Source of the DNA: Acidobacteriota bacterium
GTDB lineage: Bacteria > Acidobacteriota > Terriglobia > Bryobacterales > Bryobacteraceae
DNA length: 64,000 nucleotides
Reading direction: 5' to 3'
Assembly: GCA_947470805.1 (NCBI GenBank)
Contig: CANIVU010000012.1
Span: forward strand, 62,001 to 126,000
This document shows, one piece after another, positions 24,416-33,648 of the stretch. The notes beneath the pieces are model-generated. The model was given only the letters and a program-made list of their open reading frames with translations. It was not told the DNA's origin and did no database searches. Numbering within the stretch: the first letter of the stretch is position 1; each line of letters opens with the position of its first letter. A program made the translations under genes and the position numbers.

Positions 24416-25281
24416 AGCTCTTCCTGCTCCTCGCCGCCGCGCTTTCCGTGTTCCCGCAACCGGTCGAACTGAAAGTCGCCGCCGTCCAGTTCCGTTCCTC
24501 TTTCGACATCGCCGACAACACCAAGCGCATCATCGCCAAGTTGGAACAACTCGCCGATGCCGGCGTCCACGTCGCCGCCTTCCCCGAATGCGCCGTAACC
24601 GGGTACACAACCGAGGCCTCATTCCATCCCGATCCCGCCCAACTGGAAGCCGCCGCGCAGGAGGTCGGCCGCGCCTGCGCCCGCCGGCGCATCGCCGCCG
24701 TCGTTGGCTCCGTCTACAAAACGAATGGCCGTCTGTACAACGTCGCGCTCGTCTACAACGAAAAAGGCGAAATCATCGAGCGCTTCGGAAAGCTCCAACT
24801 GGCCGGCGAAAAATGGGCCACTCCCGGGAACCACATGGCCCTGTTCACGCTCCGCGGCGTCTCCTCCACCGTCATCATCTGCCACGACGAACGCTATCCG
24901 GAATTCGTCCGTCTGCCCGCCATTGCCGGCGCTCGACTGGTCTACTACATCAGCCACGAATCGGGCATGAAAAGCGAGTCAAAACTACCCGGTTATCGTG
25001 CACAAATGGTGGCCCGCGCCGTCGAAAACCAGATGTTTGCGGTTGCCTCCAACGCCCCCGGCAACGTCAGCGACAACTCCGGCTCCCACGGCCACTCGCG
25101 CATCATCAAGGACGATGGCAACATCCTGAGCGAAGCCTCCATCTACAGCGAAGACACCGTCGTCGAAACGCTCCGCATTCGCCCCGGCAAGCTCACGCGC
25201 CCGCTGGAGGGCGTTACGGGCGCGTGGTGGAAACAGGGCGTGGAGCAACTTCTGCGCGACAAGGCCAGACCGCTTGACTAA
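24412..25281 (+). CDS. Carbon-nitrogen hydrolase (nitrilase superfamily) with signal peptide
   Basis: 289 residues. The first 15 residues are hydrophobic and end near VFPQP, suggesting export, which is unusual for nitrilase-fold enzymes. The catalytic triad is visible: E59 (FPECAVTGY), K127 (RFGKLQL) and C157 (VIICHDERYPE). Enzymes of this fold cleave amide or nitrile C-N bonds. It is translationally coupled to the sulfatase, hinting that both act on the same extracellular material, for example an N-acylated sulfated sugar (inference). It converges with the DinB gene, overlapping by 4 bases. Confidence 0.85.
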   Translation: MKLFLLLAAALSVFPQPVELKVAAVQFRSSFDIADNTKRIIAKLEQLADAGVHVAAFPECAVTGYTTEASFHPDPAQLEAAAQEVGRACARRRIAAVVGSVYKTNGRLYNVALVYNEKGEIIERFGKLQLAGEKWATPGNHMALFTLRGVSSTVIICHDERYPEFVRLPAIAGARLVYYISHESGMKSESKLPGYRAQMVARAVENQMFAVASNAPGNVSDNSGSHGHSRIIKDDGNILSEASIYSEDTVVETLRIRPGKLTRPLEGVTGAWWKQGVEQLLRDKARPLD

Positions 25282-25823
25282 GCGTGCGGCTCGAACTTCC
25301 ACGTGGGCGGCGCGATCTCGTTCACTCGCAAATACGTGATGATCTGCCCGCGGTGATGAGCCGTGTGCATATAAGCGCGAAGAAAAATATCGACTGTCGA
25401 ATGTGGAGGCAGCCGCGGGCTGAACTTGACGTCGGTGCGGAGCACATCCTTCTCCGTCATCTTCGCCAAAACAGCGTCGGTGAAATCGAATCCAGCCACG
25501 ACAAAGGCTCGAACAGCCGCCTTATCGGCCGCATTCGGGGCCTTCATCTCCGGCGGCGGCACCAAATCGAACCCGCGGAAATAGGCATTGTTCGCCGAAG
25601 CCAAGTGCAGCATCTGCTCGCCAAACGTTCGTTGGGCCGGGTTCGCCTTGGACGTGAATTTGTCGGCAGGCATGGCGTCCAATACCGCCAGTGAATACTC
25701 TCGCGTGTCGCGCCAGTGCTCCACAAAGCTCTTCAAAAATGCCTGTGCAAACGGATTCGAGAAAGGGGCCGCGCTGGCGGCCATTCCAGCGGCCAGGGCG
25801 GGGAAAAGCGTTCGTCGTTCCAT
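25278..25823 (-). CDS. DinB family protein
   Basis: 181 residues beginning MERRTLFPALAAGM, with AAGGAGATCACC directly before the ATG at 25823, which fixes the start. The four-helix DinB/YfiT layout and its three metal-binding His are visible: H in the MLHLASANNAYF helix and HTAHHRGQI near the end. The N-terminus has a possible signal (residues 3-20), so it could be exported. DinB-fold proteins include thiol S-transferases and proteins of unknown role; function cannot be narrowed. Monocistronic. Confidence 0.82.
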   Translation of the reverse strand: MERRTLFPALAAGMAASAAPFSNPFAQAFLKSFVEHWRDTREYSLAVLDAMPADKFTSKANPAQRTFGEQMLHLASANNAYFRGFDLVPPPEMKAPNAADKAAVRAFVVAGFDFTDAVLAKMTEKDVLRTDVKFSPRLPPHSTVDIFLRAYMHTAHHRGQIITYLRVNEIAPPTWKFEPHA

Positions 25824-25906
25824 GGTGATCTCCTTCAATGGAACCGGCTTGGGCTTGCGTAGCCGGTACGCCGTAGCATACGCTAAAGAGGTCGGCCTTA
25901 ACGAGG

Positions 25907-25981
25907 GGCGCGGTAGCCAAGTGGTAAGGCAAGGGTCTGCAAAACCCTCACTCGTCGGTTCGATCCCGACCCGCGCCTCCA
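25907..25981 (+). tRNA. tRNA-Cys (GCA)
   Basis: Acceptor arms GGCGCGG (25907-25913) and CCGCGCC (25971-25977) pair fully; anticodon stem AGGGT/ACCCT encloses CTGCAAA with anticodon GCA at 25939-25941; the T-loop TTCGATC is present. U73 (25978), an identity element for Cys, is followed by an encoded CCA (25979-25981). Confidence 0.96.
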
Positions 25982-25986
25982 AATCG

Positions 25987-26853
25987 TCACGAAGGTTCTT
26001 CTCCGTGACCGCTGACAATCCACGCAGCCGTAGCTACGGCGATGCTCGCTAGACCGTCGACGCAATAGTGGTAGCGGCAGTAGATCGTTGCAACGTAGAC
26101 CAGTGCCGCCACCAGGAAAACAGGCGCCCACAGCCCAACGTGTCTCCGCACGGCGCGCAGCATCCCAAACGCGGCCGAAAACGCCACTGCCACGTGCCCG
26201 CTAGGAAACACGCTCGTGGGGATGTCCATGTGGTCCAGAATCCACACGTTCAACGCCCGGCCCACCCCGAACAGGTTCGGCAAATCCAGTAGCGGGTAAA
26301 CGACATGCGGCCCGTGGACCGGAAAAAGCGGCAGCAGCGCATAGGCCGAAAAGGTTCCAAGCAGCAGCGTAAAGAGGAATGAATGTACCCGTTGTCGCCC
26401 ACCCACCCAATAAATCGCACAAATGCAGATTGGCGGGATAGCGTACAGCAAGAGGTACAACGACTCCAACACCGACGGAATCACACGCCCCACGCATTCG
26501 ACGGCGGCTCGCAATCCCCAATCGCTCAATACCACTCGGTCCCAGCCCAGCCACTGCTCCTGCCGCTCCACTAATGGCGGTGCTACGAACCAGCCAACGC
26601 TCCAGTAACCCGCCAGGATCAGCCCCATCGAAAGCCAGTCCCGAACCACCCTCGTTGCCGCGGTCGAGCGTGCCGACTCCCACAACGCGCCCGCAAAGAT
26701 CGCCACAGCCATCGCCAACAATGCCGCAATCTGCATCGCGCCTATCTGCCGGTAGATCCCCAGTCCGGCCAAATAGACGAAAAACAGCAACGCTACTCGC
26801 TCACCCGCGCGTAACCGAAGAATCGCCTGTGTCTGTGGAGCGGAATCCGCCAT
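25987..26853 (-). CDS. PAP2-superfamily membrane phosphatase
   Basis: 288 residues with about six membrane helices. PAP2_3-type motifs: FPVHGPHV, then SVFPSGHVAVAF (phosphatase motif with catalytic His) and YCRYHYCVDGLAS (RxH...D). Such enzymes dephosphorylate lipid phosphates or transfer inositol-phosphate head groups at the membrane. Start ATG 26853 was chosen because the upstream open frame runs through the tRNA-Pro gene. It lies between tRNA-Cys and tRNA-Pro. Substrate unknown; lipid phosphate phosphatase or IPC-synthase-like role are both possible. Confidence 0.85.
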   Translation of the reverse strand: MADSAPQTQAILRLRAGERVALLFFVYLAGLGIYRQIGAMQIAALLAMAVAIFAGALWESARSTAATRVVRDWLSMGLILAGYWSVGWFVAPPLVERQEQWLGWDRVVLSDWGLRAAVECVGRVIPSVLESLYLLLYAIPPICICAIYWVGGRQRVHSFLFTLLLGTFSAYALLPLFPVHGPHVVYPLLDLPNLFGVGRALNVWILDHMDIPTSVFPSGHVAVAFSAAFGMLRAVRRHVGLWAPVFLVAALVYVATIYCRYHYCVDGLASIAVATAAWIVSGHGEEPS

Positions 26854-26875
26854 GATCAACTCGTAGCGAAAGAAA

Positions 26876-26952
26876 TGGTCGGGGCGAGAGGATTCGAACC
26901 TCCGGCCTCCTGGTCCCGAACCAGGCGCTCTACCAGGCTGAGCCACGCCCCG
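26876..26952 (-). tRNA. tRNA-Pro (CGG)
   Basis: Reading the minus strand, acceptor arms CGGGGCG (26952-26946) and CGCCCCG (26886-26880) pair fully; the anticodon stem CCTGG/CCAGG closes loop TTCGGGA with anticodon CGG (26918-26916); GTTCGAATC T-loop and encoded CCA (26878-26876) are present. Confidence 0.96.
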
Positions 26953-27025
26953 ACGGCGCACAGACAACCTTTTCATCATAGCCCTATCGCGCCGATACCG
27001 CAAGTTACGATACTATGTTCCCAGA

Positions 27026-27847
27026 ATGAACCGTCGCAACGTCCTGCAACTTCTCCCCGCCGCCCTGGCCACGGCGCTTGCCGCCGCACCCAAGATTGAC
27101 TCTTCCGCCGGCTTCCGCCTCGGCGTCGCCTCGTACTCTCTGCGCGGCTTCCCCCGCCCCCAGGCCATCGAGATGTTGAAGACCCTCGACGTCGATACGG
27201 TCTCGCTCAAGGAATTCCACGCCAAGATCAAAGGCGATCCCGCCGAATGGGCGCAGGCGCGCAAAGAACTCGACGCCGTTGGCATCAAAGTGGTCTCGGT
27301 CGGCAACATCACCATGACCAAGGATGACGACGAGGACATGGAAATCAACTTCAAGTACGCCCAGGTCATGGGCGCCACCGGGATCGTCTGCGCGCCCAAT
27401 ATCCAGACCCTCCCGCGCATCGAAAAGTTCGTCAAGAAGTACAACGTCAAGGCCATGATTCATAACCACGGCCCCGAAGACAAAAACTTCCCCTCGCCGA
27501 AGTCCGTCTTCGACGCCGTCAAGAACATGGATCCCCGCATGGGCCTCTGCATCGACATCGGCCACACCGTTCGCACCGGTGCCAGTGTGCTCGACTCCAT
27601 CGAACTCGCCGGCCCCCGCCTCCTCGACTTCCACATTAAAGATCTCAAGAACCTCAGCGAGCGCGACTCCCAATGCGAAGTCGGCGACGGCGCCATCCCC
27701 ATTGCCGCCATCTTCAAGCTCCTCAAGAAAGTGAAGTACACCGGCAACGCGAACCTGGAATACGAGATCAATCTGAAAAACCCGCTGCCGGGCATGGTCA
27801 AGAGCTTCGCCTACATGCGGGGTGTCCTGGCCGGCATGCAAGCCTAG
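27026..27847 (+). CDS. Sugar phosphate isomerase/epimerase-like TIM barrel, exported
   Basis: 273 residues. An RR-containing signal (MNRRNVLQLLPAALATALAA) precedes an AP-endonuclease-2/xylose-isomerase-like barrel: LGVASYSLRGF, FHAKIKG, HNHGPEDKNFPSP, CIDIGHTVRTG and LDFHIKDL, with the His/Glu/Asp metal ligands in the usual order. The family isomerises or epimerises free sugars or keto sugars. It is 6 bases upstream of the ADOP permease but that spacing alone does not link their roles. The exported form is common beside Gfo/Idh/MocA proteins in this lineage. Confidence 0.86.
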   Translation: MNRRNVLQLLPAALATALAAAPKIDSSAGFRLGVASYSLRGFPRPQAIEMLKTLDVDTVSLKEFHAKIKGDPAEWAQARKELDAVGIKVVSVGNITMTKDDDEDMEINFKYAQVMGATGIVCAPNIQTLPRIEKFVKKYNVKAMIHNHGPEDKNFPSPKSVFDAVKNMDPRMGLCIDIGHTVRTGASVLDSIELAGPRLLDFHIKDLKNLSERDSQCEVGDGAIPIAAIFKLLKKVKYTGNANLEYEINLKNPLPGMVKSFAYMRGVLAGMQA

Positions 27848-27853
27848 TTCCTG

Positions 27854-30274
27854 ATGCGCCCATTCTGGGACGATCTCTGCTTCGGCCTTCGGCTGTTGTG
27901 GCGACACCCATCTTTTTCCATCCTCGCGCTCCTGACGCTCGCTCTCGGCATCGGGGCCAATACCGCAGTCTTCTCTATCGTTCGCGGCGTGCTGCTAAAG
28001 CCTCTCCCCTATCGCCAACCAGAACAACTCCTCTGGTTTGGCGGTAGGGAGGCGCGTTTTGGCACCGAAAGTTCCGGCGTCTCCATCCCGGACCTCCTCG
28101 ACATCCGGCGCCAGTCGCGCACCCTCGCCAATACCGCCGCCTACTCGTTCTTTGCTGACAAACTGGTCGTAACCGGCACCGGCGAACCGGAGCAGGTCGA
28201 CGGCATGCGCGTCACCGCGAATTTCTTTGACGTACTCGGCGTCCCCCCCGCCGCCGGACGCACGTTCCAAACTGGTGCGGATCAACGCGGTGGTCCGCGC
28301 GTCGCGATACTCAGTCACGATTTCTGGGTTCGCAACTTCGCCGCCGATCCTGCCGCCGTCGGCGCCAACATCACCCTGAATTCGGTCTCCCACCAGATCA
28401 TCGGCGTCATGCCGCTCGGCTTTCAATTCCCCTCGCGAATCGCCATCTGGGTGCCCATCCCGATTGGCACTCAGGCCACCGTAATGCGCGAAGCGCATAG
28501 TTATCTGGCCGTCGCGCGCATGGCGGCCAACGCGTCCGCACCTCTGGCCGCGCAGGAACTCTCGTCGATCGCCGCGGAGTTGGAACGCACCTATCCGGCC
28601 TCCAATGCCGGCTATCGGTTCGATGTGCAGACCCTTACCGAACGGGTAACAGGCTCCGTCCGCGAAACCCTCTTCCTTCTCACCGGCATCACCGCCTTAC
28701 TTCTTATGATTGGCTCCGCTAACGTTGCCAATCTCCTGCTCGCCCGCGCCACCACGCGCCGCCGGGAAATCGCTGTCCGCCACGCGCTCGGCGCGCCACG
28801 CGCCGTCATCGTCCGGCAACTCTTCGCCGAAAGCCTTTCGCTCTCCATTGCCGGTGGCGCCCTTGGCAGCCTCATCGCCTGGTGGGCCATTCGCCTTCTC
28901 CGCACCTGGAATCCCGACTCTCTTCCCCGCGCCGCCGAACTCACACTCGACCCCGTCTCCCTCCTGTTCGCCCTGGGCGTCTCCGTCGTCACCGCGCTCC
29001 TGTTCGGCCTGGCCCCCGCACTGCAGGCCACCCGCGGCGACCAGCACGAAGCCCTTCGCGACGCCGGCTCCCGCGGGGGTGGGGAAGGCGCCGGTCGCGT
29101 CCGTCTGCGCAGTTTCCTGGTCGTCGGCGAAATCGCCCTCGCCATCGTCCTGCTCGCCGGCGCCGGGCTCCTCCTCGAATCGCTGCGACAACTCCTCTCC
29201 GTCGATCCCGGCTTTCGTACCGCCGGCGTCGTGACCACGGAAATGACACTCCCCATGCGCAAGTTCCGCACGCTCGACGCCACCGCCGCGTTCGTCGAAA
29301 GCTACCTCGAACGCCTTCGCGCCCTTCCAGGCGTCCAGGCCGCCGGCGCTGCCCTCGCGCTCCCCATGGGTTCGATCTACTCTTTCTACGAGTTCAAAAT
29401 TGTCGGCGACCCACCGCCGCCTATCCCGCCCTTCACCGGGTTTACCTCCGTCACCTCCGGCTACTTCGAAGCGATGGGCATTACCCTTAAACAGGGTCGT
29501 TACTTCAACCAGCGGGATGGCCGGGATGCCCCGAAAGCCATCGTCATCAGCGAGCCTATGGCGCAACAATACTTCGCCGGCCGCAGTGCCGTTGGCCAGC
29601 GCCTGCAACTGTTCACCGGCGGTGCCGCGCCCTTTGAAGGCGAGGTTGTCGGTGTAGTCGGCGGTGTCCGCCACGAGAATCTGGCCCAGCAGCCGCGCGT
29701 CGAAGTATACGTCCCGCTGCTCCAAAGCCCTTACCCCATTGCCAATATCCTCATCCGTTCCAACGCCCCGCGCGAAACCATCGCCGCGGCCATGAAGCAG
29801 GTGCTTCGCGATCTCGACCGCGACCTGCCCCTGTACCGGATCCGCAGCATGGACGAAGTAGTGCTCGATTCCGCCGCCGCCCCCCGCGCACGCGGCTTCC
29901 TCACCGCCCTTTTCGCCGTTGCCGCTCTGCTTCTGGCCAGCATCGGTATCTACGGCGTCATGTCCTACGCCGTCAGCCGCCGCACTCAGGAAATCGGAAT
30001 CCGCATGGCCGTTGGCGCCACGCCGGGCGACGTGTTGAAACTCATCCTCAGTCACAGCGGAAAACTCGTCCTGCTCGGCGTCGCCTGCGGACTCGTACTC
30101 ACGCTCGCCCTCGGGCGTCTCCTCAGCAACCTGCTTTTCGGCGTTAGCGCATTCGACCCGGTCGTGCTCTCGCTCGTCTGTGCCCTGCTGCTCTTCGTGG
30201 CCATCGCCGCCACCAGCATCCCGGCTTGGCGCGCGGCCCGGATCGACCCATTGCGCGCCCTTCGCCAGGACTAG
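27854..30274 (+). CDS. ADOP family permease (MacB/FtsX type)
   Basis: 806 residues. The N-terminus (MRPFWDDLCFGLRLLWRHPSF) and LTLALGIGANTAVFSIVRGV are the signature of the acidobacterial duplicated orphan permeases. Two MacB-like periplasmic domains (about 45-250 and 470-640) and two FtsX membrane blocks (about 270-440 and 680-800) are visible. No ATPase gene is adjacent, as usual for ADOP. These proteins are thought to act with MacB-type efflux or lipoprotein machines, but the substrate is unknown. C-terminal RAARIDPLRALRQD matches the family. Confidence 0.92.
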   Translation: MRPFWDDLCFGLRLLWRHPSFSILALLTLALGIGANTAVFSIVRGVLLKPLPYRQPEQLLWFGGREARFGTESSGVSIPDLLDIRRQSRTLANTAAYSFFADKLVVTGTGEPEQVDGMRVTANFFDVLGVPPAAGRTFQTGADQRGGPRVAILSHDFWVRNFAADPAAVGANITLNSVSHQIIGVMPLGFQFPSRIAIWVPIPIGTQATVMREAHSYLAVARMAANASAPLAAQELSSIAAELERTYPASNAGYRFDVQTLTERVTGSVRETLFLLTGITALLLMIGSANVANLLLARATTRRREIAVRHALGAPRAVIVRQLFAESLSLSIAGGALGSLIAWWAIRLLRTWNPDSLPRAAELTLDPVSLLFALGVSVVTALLFGLAPALQATRGDQHEALRDAGSRGGGEGAGRVRLRSFLVVGEIALAIVLLAGAGLLLESLRQLLSVDPGFRTAGVVTTEMTLPMRKFRTLDATAAFVESYLERLRALPGVQAAGAALALPMGSIYSFYEFKIVGDPPPPIPPFTGFTSVTSGYFEAMGITLKQGRYFNQRDGRDAPKAIVISEPMAQQYFAGRSAVGQRLQLFTGGAAPFEGEVVGVVGGVRHENLAQQPRVEVYVPLLQSPYPIANILIRSNAPRETIAAAMKQVLRDLDRDLPLYRIRSMDEVVLDSAAAPRARGFLTALFAVAALLLASIGIYGVMSYAVSRRTQEIGIRMAVGATPGDVLKLILSHSGKLVLLGVACGLVLTLALGRLLSNLLFGVSAFDPVVLSLVCALLLFVAIAATSIPAWRAARIDPLRALRQD

Positions 30275-30277
30275 CGC

Positions 30278-31855
30278 CTACAAGTTCAGCGCTTTTTCCA
30301 ACGCCTCCAGCGCGCGTTCCGCATAATCCAGATGCTGCTTTGCCTGGCTTACACTGCCGCTGTTCAACGCGGCCTCCGCCTGGTCCATCTCAAACTGCAT
30401 CCGCTGCGAAGAACCCTGCAACTCCGCCCGCGGCCGCAGCCCTTGCTGCGCCATGCTCTCTCGGAGTGACTGCAACGCCGCCTTCGCCGTAGCGATCCGT
30501 TGCGCCATCTGAATGATCCGGCGCTTCTGTTCGTCCAGTCCCGCCCGGTCCACCGCGGGCGCCGCCGGCGTCGAAGCCACCGGTGCCGAAACCTGCGGCG
30601 GTTGTTGCTGTTGCTGCACCTGCGGTGGCTGGCCCGCCGGGGTGTATTGCGGAGCCGCGTTTGCCGCCGGTTGGGAATAGTTCGGTGCGGGCGTCTGGGC
30701 GCGAGGCCCGCCGCTCGCCGGCGCCGCCAATTGTGGCGGTGCCGGGTCCGCAGGTTTCCCTTGTGGCTGACCCGCGTCAGCCGGTGGTGGCTGCTGAGCC
30801 GGCGGTTCCGTGGGAACCGGTTCCTGCTGCGCCGGCGGTTGCTGCGCGTTGGTCTTGAAAAACTTCGGCGCCTGTGTCACCAGCACGGCCAAGACGGCCA
30901 CTGTCGCCAGCGAACCCACCATCATGTACAAGCCGCGCGGCGACGAACTCGCCTTCGCCGGAGGCGCCGCCATTACCGCAGGCCCCGGCCCATGCGCGGG
31001 CGAATGCGGTTGCGGCGTGGGTTGTGCGGGGGCGGGCGCTTCCATAACCCGTCCCAAGGCCGCCCGGAACGCCCCTGCGCTTTGAAACCGTGCGTTCGGG
31101 TCCTTCGCCATACCCATCAAAATTACGTCGCTCAGCGCCGCCGGCACGCGCGGATCGTGTTGCACAGGAGGCACAGGCGCCGTATGCATATGCGCCGCCA
31201 TGATCGCGAACGTGTTCTCGCCGTCAAACGGCCGCCGCCCCGTCACCATCTCGTACAGAGAAATTGCAAGGGAATACAGGTCGCTGCGCCCGTCCAACTG
31301 GGCGCCGTTAATCTGCTCCGGCGACATGTAATAAAGCGAGCCCGTCGTCTGATGCGCCTGCGTCAAGCTCGGATCTGTCATCACGCGGGCTATGCCGAAG
31401 TCCATCAACTTCACCTGGCCCTGCGTCGTGATCATAATGTTCGAAGGCTTAATGTCCCGGTGCACAATGCCCCGCGAATGCGCGTAATCCAGCGCCGACA
31501 GTACTTCCATGCAAATACCAACAGCGTTCTGCACCGGCACCGGTCCCTGGTCCAGATACTCGCCCACCGTCCGGCCTTCCACGAACTCCATCACCATCAG
31601 GAACTGGTTGCCGTCGCGCATCGCCGTGCGTAGTCCCGCGATGTTCGGATGTTCCAACGCCGCCTGTACTTTAATCTCGCGCAGGAACCGGTCCGCCAGC
31701 CCGGGATCGCCCACCAAATCGGGCAACAGGACCTTCATGGCCTCAATGCGGTCGGAAATCACATTCCGGACCTGAAACACCTTGCCCATGCCACCGGCGC
31801 CCAATTCGCGCAGGATCTGGTAATCGCCCACCTGCATCCCTGGCTGGAGACTCAT
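30278..31855 (-). CDS. Ser/Thr protein kinase with extracytoplasmic coiled coil
   Basis: 525 residues. Canonical kinase domain (10-270): GAGGMGKVF, K41, HRDIKPSN 132-139, DFG 152-154, MSPEQ. One membrane helix (about 307-327), then a Pro/Gln/Ala-rich periplasmic stretch (335-440) and a charged helical C-terminus (about 440-525, heptad-like Leu/Ala) that may be a coiled coil. It is followed 13 bases upstream by the CsgG-type protein in the same direction. Unlike the two kinases at 7.8-10.6 kb it has the standard glycine loop, so belongs to another subfamily. Confidence 0.9.
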   Translation of the reverse strand: MSLQPGMQVGDYQILRELGAGGMGKVFQVRNVISDRIEAMKVLLPDLVGDPGLADRFLREIKVQAALEHPNIAGLRTAMRDGNQFLMVMEFVEGRTVGEYLDQGPVPVQNAVGICMEVLSALDYAHSRGIVHRDIKPSNIMITTQGQVKLMDFGIARVMTDPSLTQAHQTTGSLYYMSPEQINGAQLDGRSDLYSLAISLYEMVTGRRPFDGENTFAIMAAHMHTAPVPPVQHDPRVPAALSDVILMGMAKDPNARFQSAGAFRAALGRVMEAPAPAQPTPQPHSPAHGPGPAVMAAPPAKASSSPRGLYMMVGSLATVAVLAVLVTQAPKFFKTNAQQPPAQQEPVPTEPPAQQPPPADAGQPQGKPADPAPPQLAAPASGGPRAQTPAPNYSQPAANAAPQYTPAGQPPQVQQQQQPPQVSAPVASTPAAPAVDRAGLDEQKRRIIQMAQRIATAKAALQSLRESMAQQGLRPRAELQGSSQRMQFEMDQAEAALNSGSVSQAKQHLDYAERALEALEKALNL

Positions 31856-31868
31856 TTCGTGCCTTCCT

Positions 31869-32843
31869 TTACTTCGGCAGCGACTTCACTTGGTCGCCGA
31901 CTTTTGGCTTCGTCGCGCCATTATAGTTGCCGACGCTCGACTGCTCATCGGCTTCCGTAATCACCAATGTCCCAATGGGCGTCCCGACACGCCGCAGAAC
32001 TTTCCCTGTCGCAGGGTCGCGAATCTCGCGTCCGCCCTGGACAACTTGTAAATTCTGTCCGACGCGCACTCCGGCCCGCGTACCCACATTCAGGATCAAC
32101 GTGCCGCCGCTGACATCGGCAATCAGCCCGTCGATATTCACAACCTTGTCCGGAATCTTGCTCGCCCCGGCCGAGAGTTCACCGCGCAGGTGATCCACTG
32201 CCGCCGACGTCGCTTCGCCGATAATCGAATTCGCGAAGTTCGACGACGACATATCCACCCCGCCCCCGGCCGCCGTCCGCGAGCCGGACCCGGCGCCGAA
32301 CAACGACGTCCCGCTCCGCTGCGATTCGCCCTTCCCGCTCGCCACCGCCAGAATCTCGCCCGTCTCCACCAACACGGTCCGCGCCGAAATTCCTACGACG
32401 GCCTTCGAGTTTTTCACGCCAACATTACCCAGTCCATACTTCGAGCCCACGCCCCGGAACACCCCGCCACCCACGCCGACATTCTTATCATCCCGGCCAA
32501 ATTGCGTAATACTGCCGATAATAATGGCGTCCACGCCCAACAACTTCCCAATCTTCGCGGCCGTATTGCTATCGGCCCGGTCACTATTCGAAAAGTTCTG
32601 CTCGGCAAGAATCTTCTGAATCGCCTTGCGCTCAATGACCGAGTAGGTGCCGTCCCGGACCAGACGGTCCACCAGCAGGTCGGCGATGCCTTTGCCAATG
32701 TCGACGTTCTGCCCGAAGATCGCCGAAACCCCGCCCTGCACAGTCCCAAACTCGAAATCCATTACAGCCACGCGCTTCTTCTGGCTCCAGGCGGACTGCG
32801 TCAACGTCAGGAGCACAACGAGAGAGAACAGTTGCTTCTTCAT
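31869..32843 (-). CDS. CsgG family secreted protein
   Basis: 324 residues with a signal peptide (1-20, cleavage near AWSQ; no lipobox Cys). The CsgG-type fold is visible: KKRVAVMDFEFG, GIADLLVDRLVRDGTYSVIERKAIQKILAEQ, LLGVDAIIIGSITQFG, and SARTVLVETGEILA. CsgG proteins form outer-membrane pores for curli, but many homologues are penicillin-binding-activator-like or unknown; the lack of acylation argues against a curli pore. A C-terminal part (about 225-324) has beta-rich DUF-like character (VGTRAGVRVGQNLQV). It precedes the kinase at 30278 in one operon. Confidence 0.85.
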   Translation of the reverse strand: MKKQLFSLVVLLTLTQSAWSQKKRVAVMDFEFGTVQGGVSAIFGQNVDIGKGIADLLVDRLVRDGTYSVIERKAIQKILAEQNFSNSDRADSNTAAKIGKLLGVDAIIIGSITQFGRDDKNVGVGGGVFRGVGSKYGLGNVGVKNSKAVVGISARTVLVETGEILAVASGKGESQRSGTSLFGAGSGSRTAAGGGVDMSSSNFANSIIGEATSAAVDHLRGELSAGASKIPDKVVNIDGLIADVSGGTLILNVGTRAGVRVGQNLQVVQGGREIRDPATGKVLRRVGTPIGTLVITEADEQSSVGNYNGATKPKVGDQVKSLPK

Positions 32844-32982
32844 GATTCACCTGTGCCGGATTCGTACCCCGGCATCCATAACTTTAACGCGAAAAAACTT
32901 CCTATACAGCCTCACAATTTGTAAGCGTCACAAACCGTTGGACTTGTGCTTGAACTCCGATTACACTAAGGGAACGAGCTCG

Positions 32983-33531
32983 ATGTATCCAAATAGAACT
33001 TTTGCCCCCCGCACACCACGCCGCGTAAGAGAAAACGTCAACGAAACGATTCGTGCCAGGGAAGTCAGAGCAGTATTCCCCGACGGCACTGTCGAAATCA
33101 TGAAGACAGATGCGGCCATCCGCAAGGCAAAAGAGCTCGGCCTCGATCTCATCTGCATCGCGCCCACCGCGGAGCCGCCTGTCGCCAAGGCCATGGATTA
33201 CGGCCAGTGGCAGTACGAGGTCAAGAAGAAGCAACACGACGCTCGTAAGAAGCAGCACATCATTCTGGTGAAGGAGCTGAAGTTCCGCCCCAACACCGAT
33301 GACCACGACTACGAGTTCAAAAAGAATCACGCCATCCGCTTCCTGCAGGAAGGCAACCGCGTGAAGGCTGTCGTTCAGTTCCGTGGCCGCGAAATCGCCC
33401 ACACCGATCTGGGCCAGAAACTCCTCCAGCGCTTCGCCGCCGATATCTCCACCTATGGGCAGATGGACGGCCAGCCCCGCATGGAAGGCCGCAACGCCCA
33501 CATCATCATTAGCCCGGTGAAGAAGCACTAG
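32983..33531 (+). CDS. infC: Translation initiation factor IF-3
   Basis: 182 residues, standard length. MYPNRTFAPRTPRR precedes the family block NETIRAREVRAVFPDG, then CIAPTAEPPVAKAMDYG, and the C-domain with KKQHIILVKELKFRPN. IF-3 binds the 30S subunit and checks initiation. ATG 32983 is preceded by AAGGGA (spacing about 9); an earlier in-frame extension is unsupported. Many infC genes use rare start codons for autoregulation, but this one shows ATG. Usual partners rpmI/rplT are not downstream; a strong terminator follows, so infC is separate here. Confidence 0.97.
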   Translation: MYPNRTFAPRTPRRVRENVNETIRAREVRAVFPDGTVEIMKTDAAIRKAKELGLDLICIAPTAEPPVAKAMDYGQWQYEVKKKQHDARKKQHIILVKELKFRPNTDDHDYEFKKNHAIRFLQEGNRVKAVVQFRGREIAHTDLGQKLLQRFAADISTYGQMDGQPRMEGRNAHIIISPVKKH

Positions 33532-33560
33532 TCACCACGCTGCCCCGATAGCTGACAAAA

Positions 33561-33592
33561 CCCCCGCGATCCTGCGGGGGTTTTTTCTTTTT
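33561..33592 (+). terminator. Rho-independent terminator of infC
   Basis: CCCCCGC (33561-33567) and GCGGGGG (33574-33580) form a perfect 7-bp stem with 6-base loop, then TTTTTTCTTTTT. Textbook form. Confidence 0.95.
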
Positions 33593-33648
33593 ACATCGAC
33601 TGCCGTCGCCTCGCGGGAATAATCCCACTCGTTCCGGGATTCACTGGC

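Noticed and set aside
25907-26952. tRNA genes as attachment sites of a mobile element
   Set aside because: No integrase, no repeated tRNA 3' end and no mobility genes nearby; the flanking genes look like host genes.
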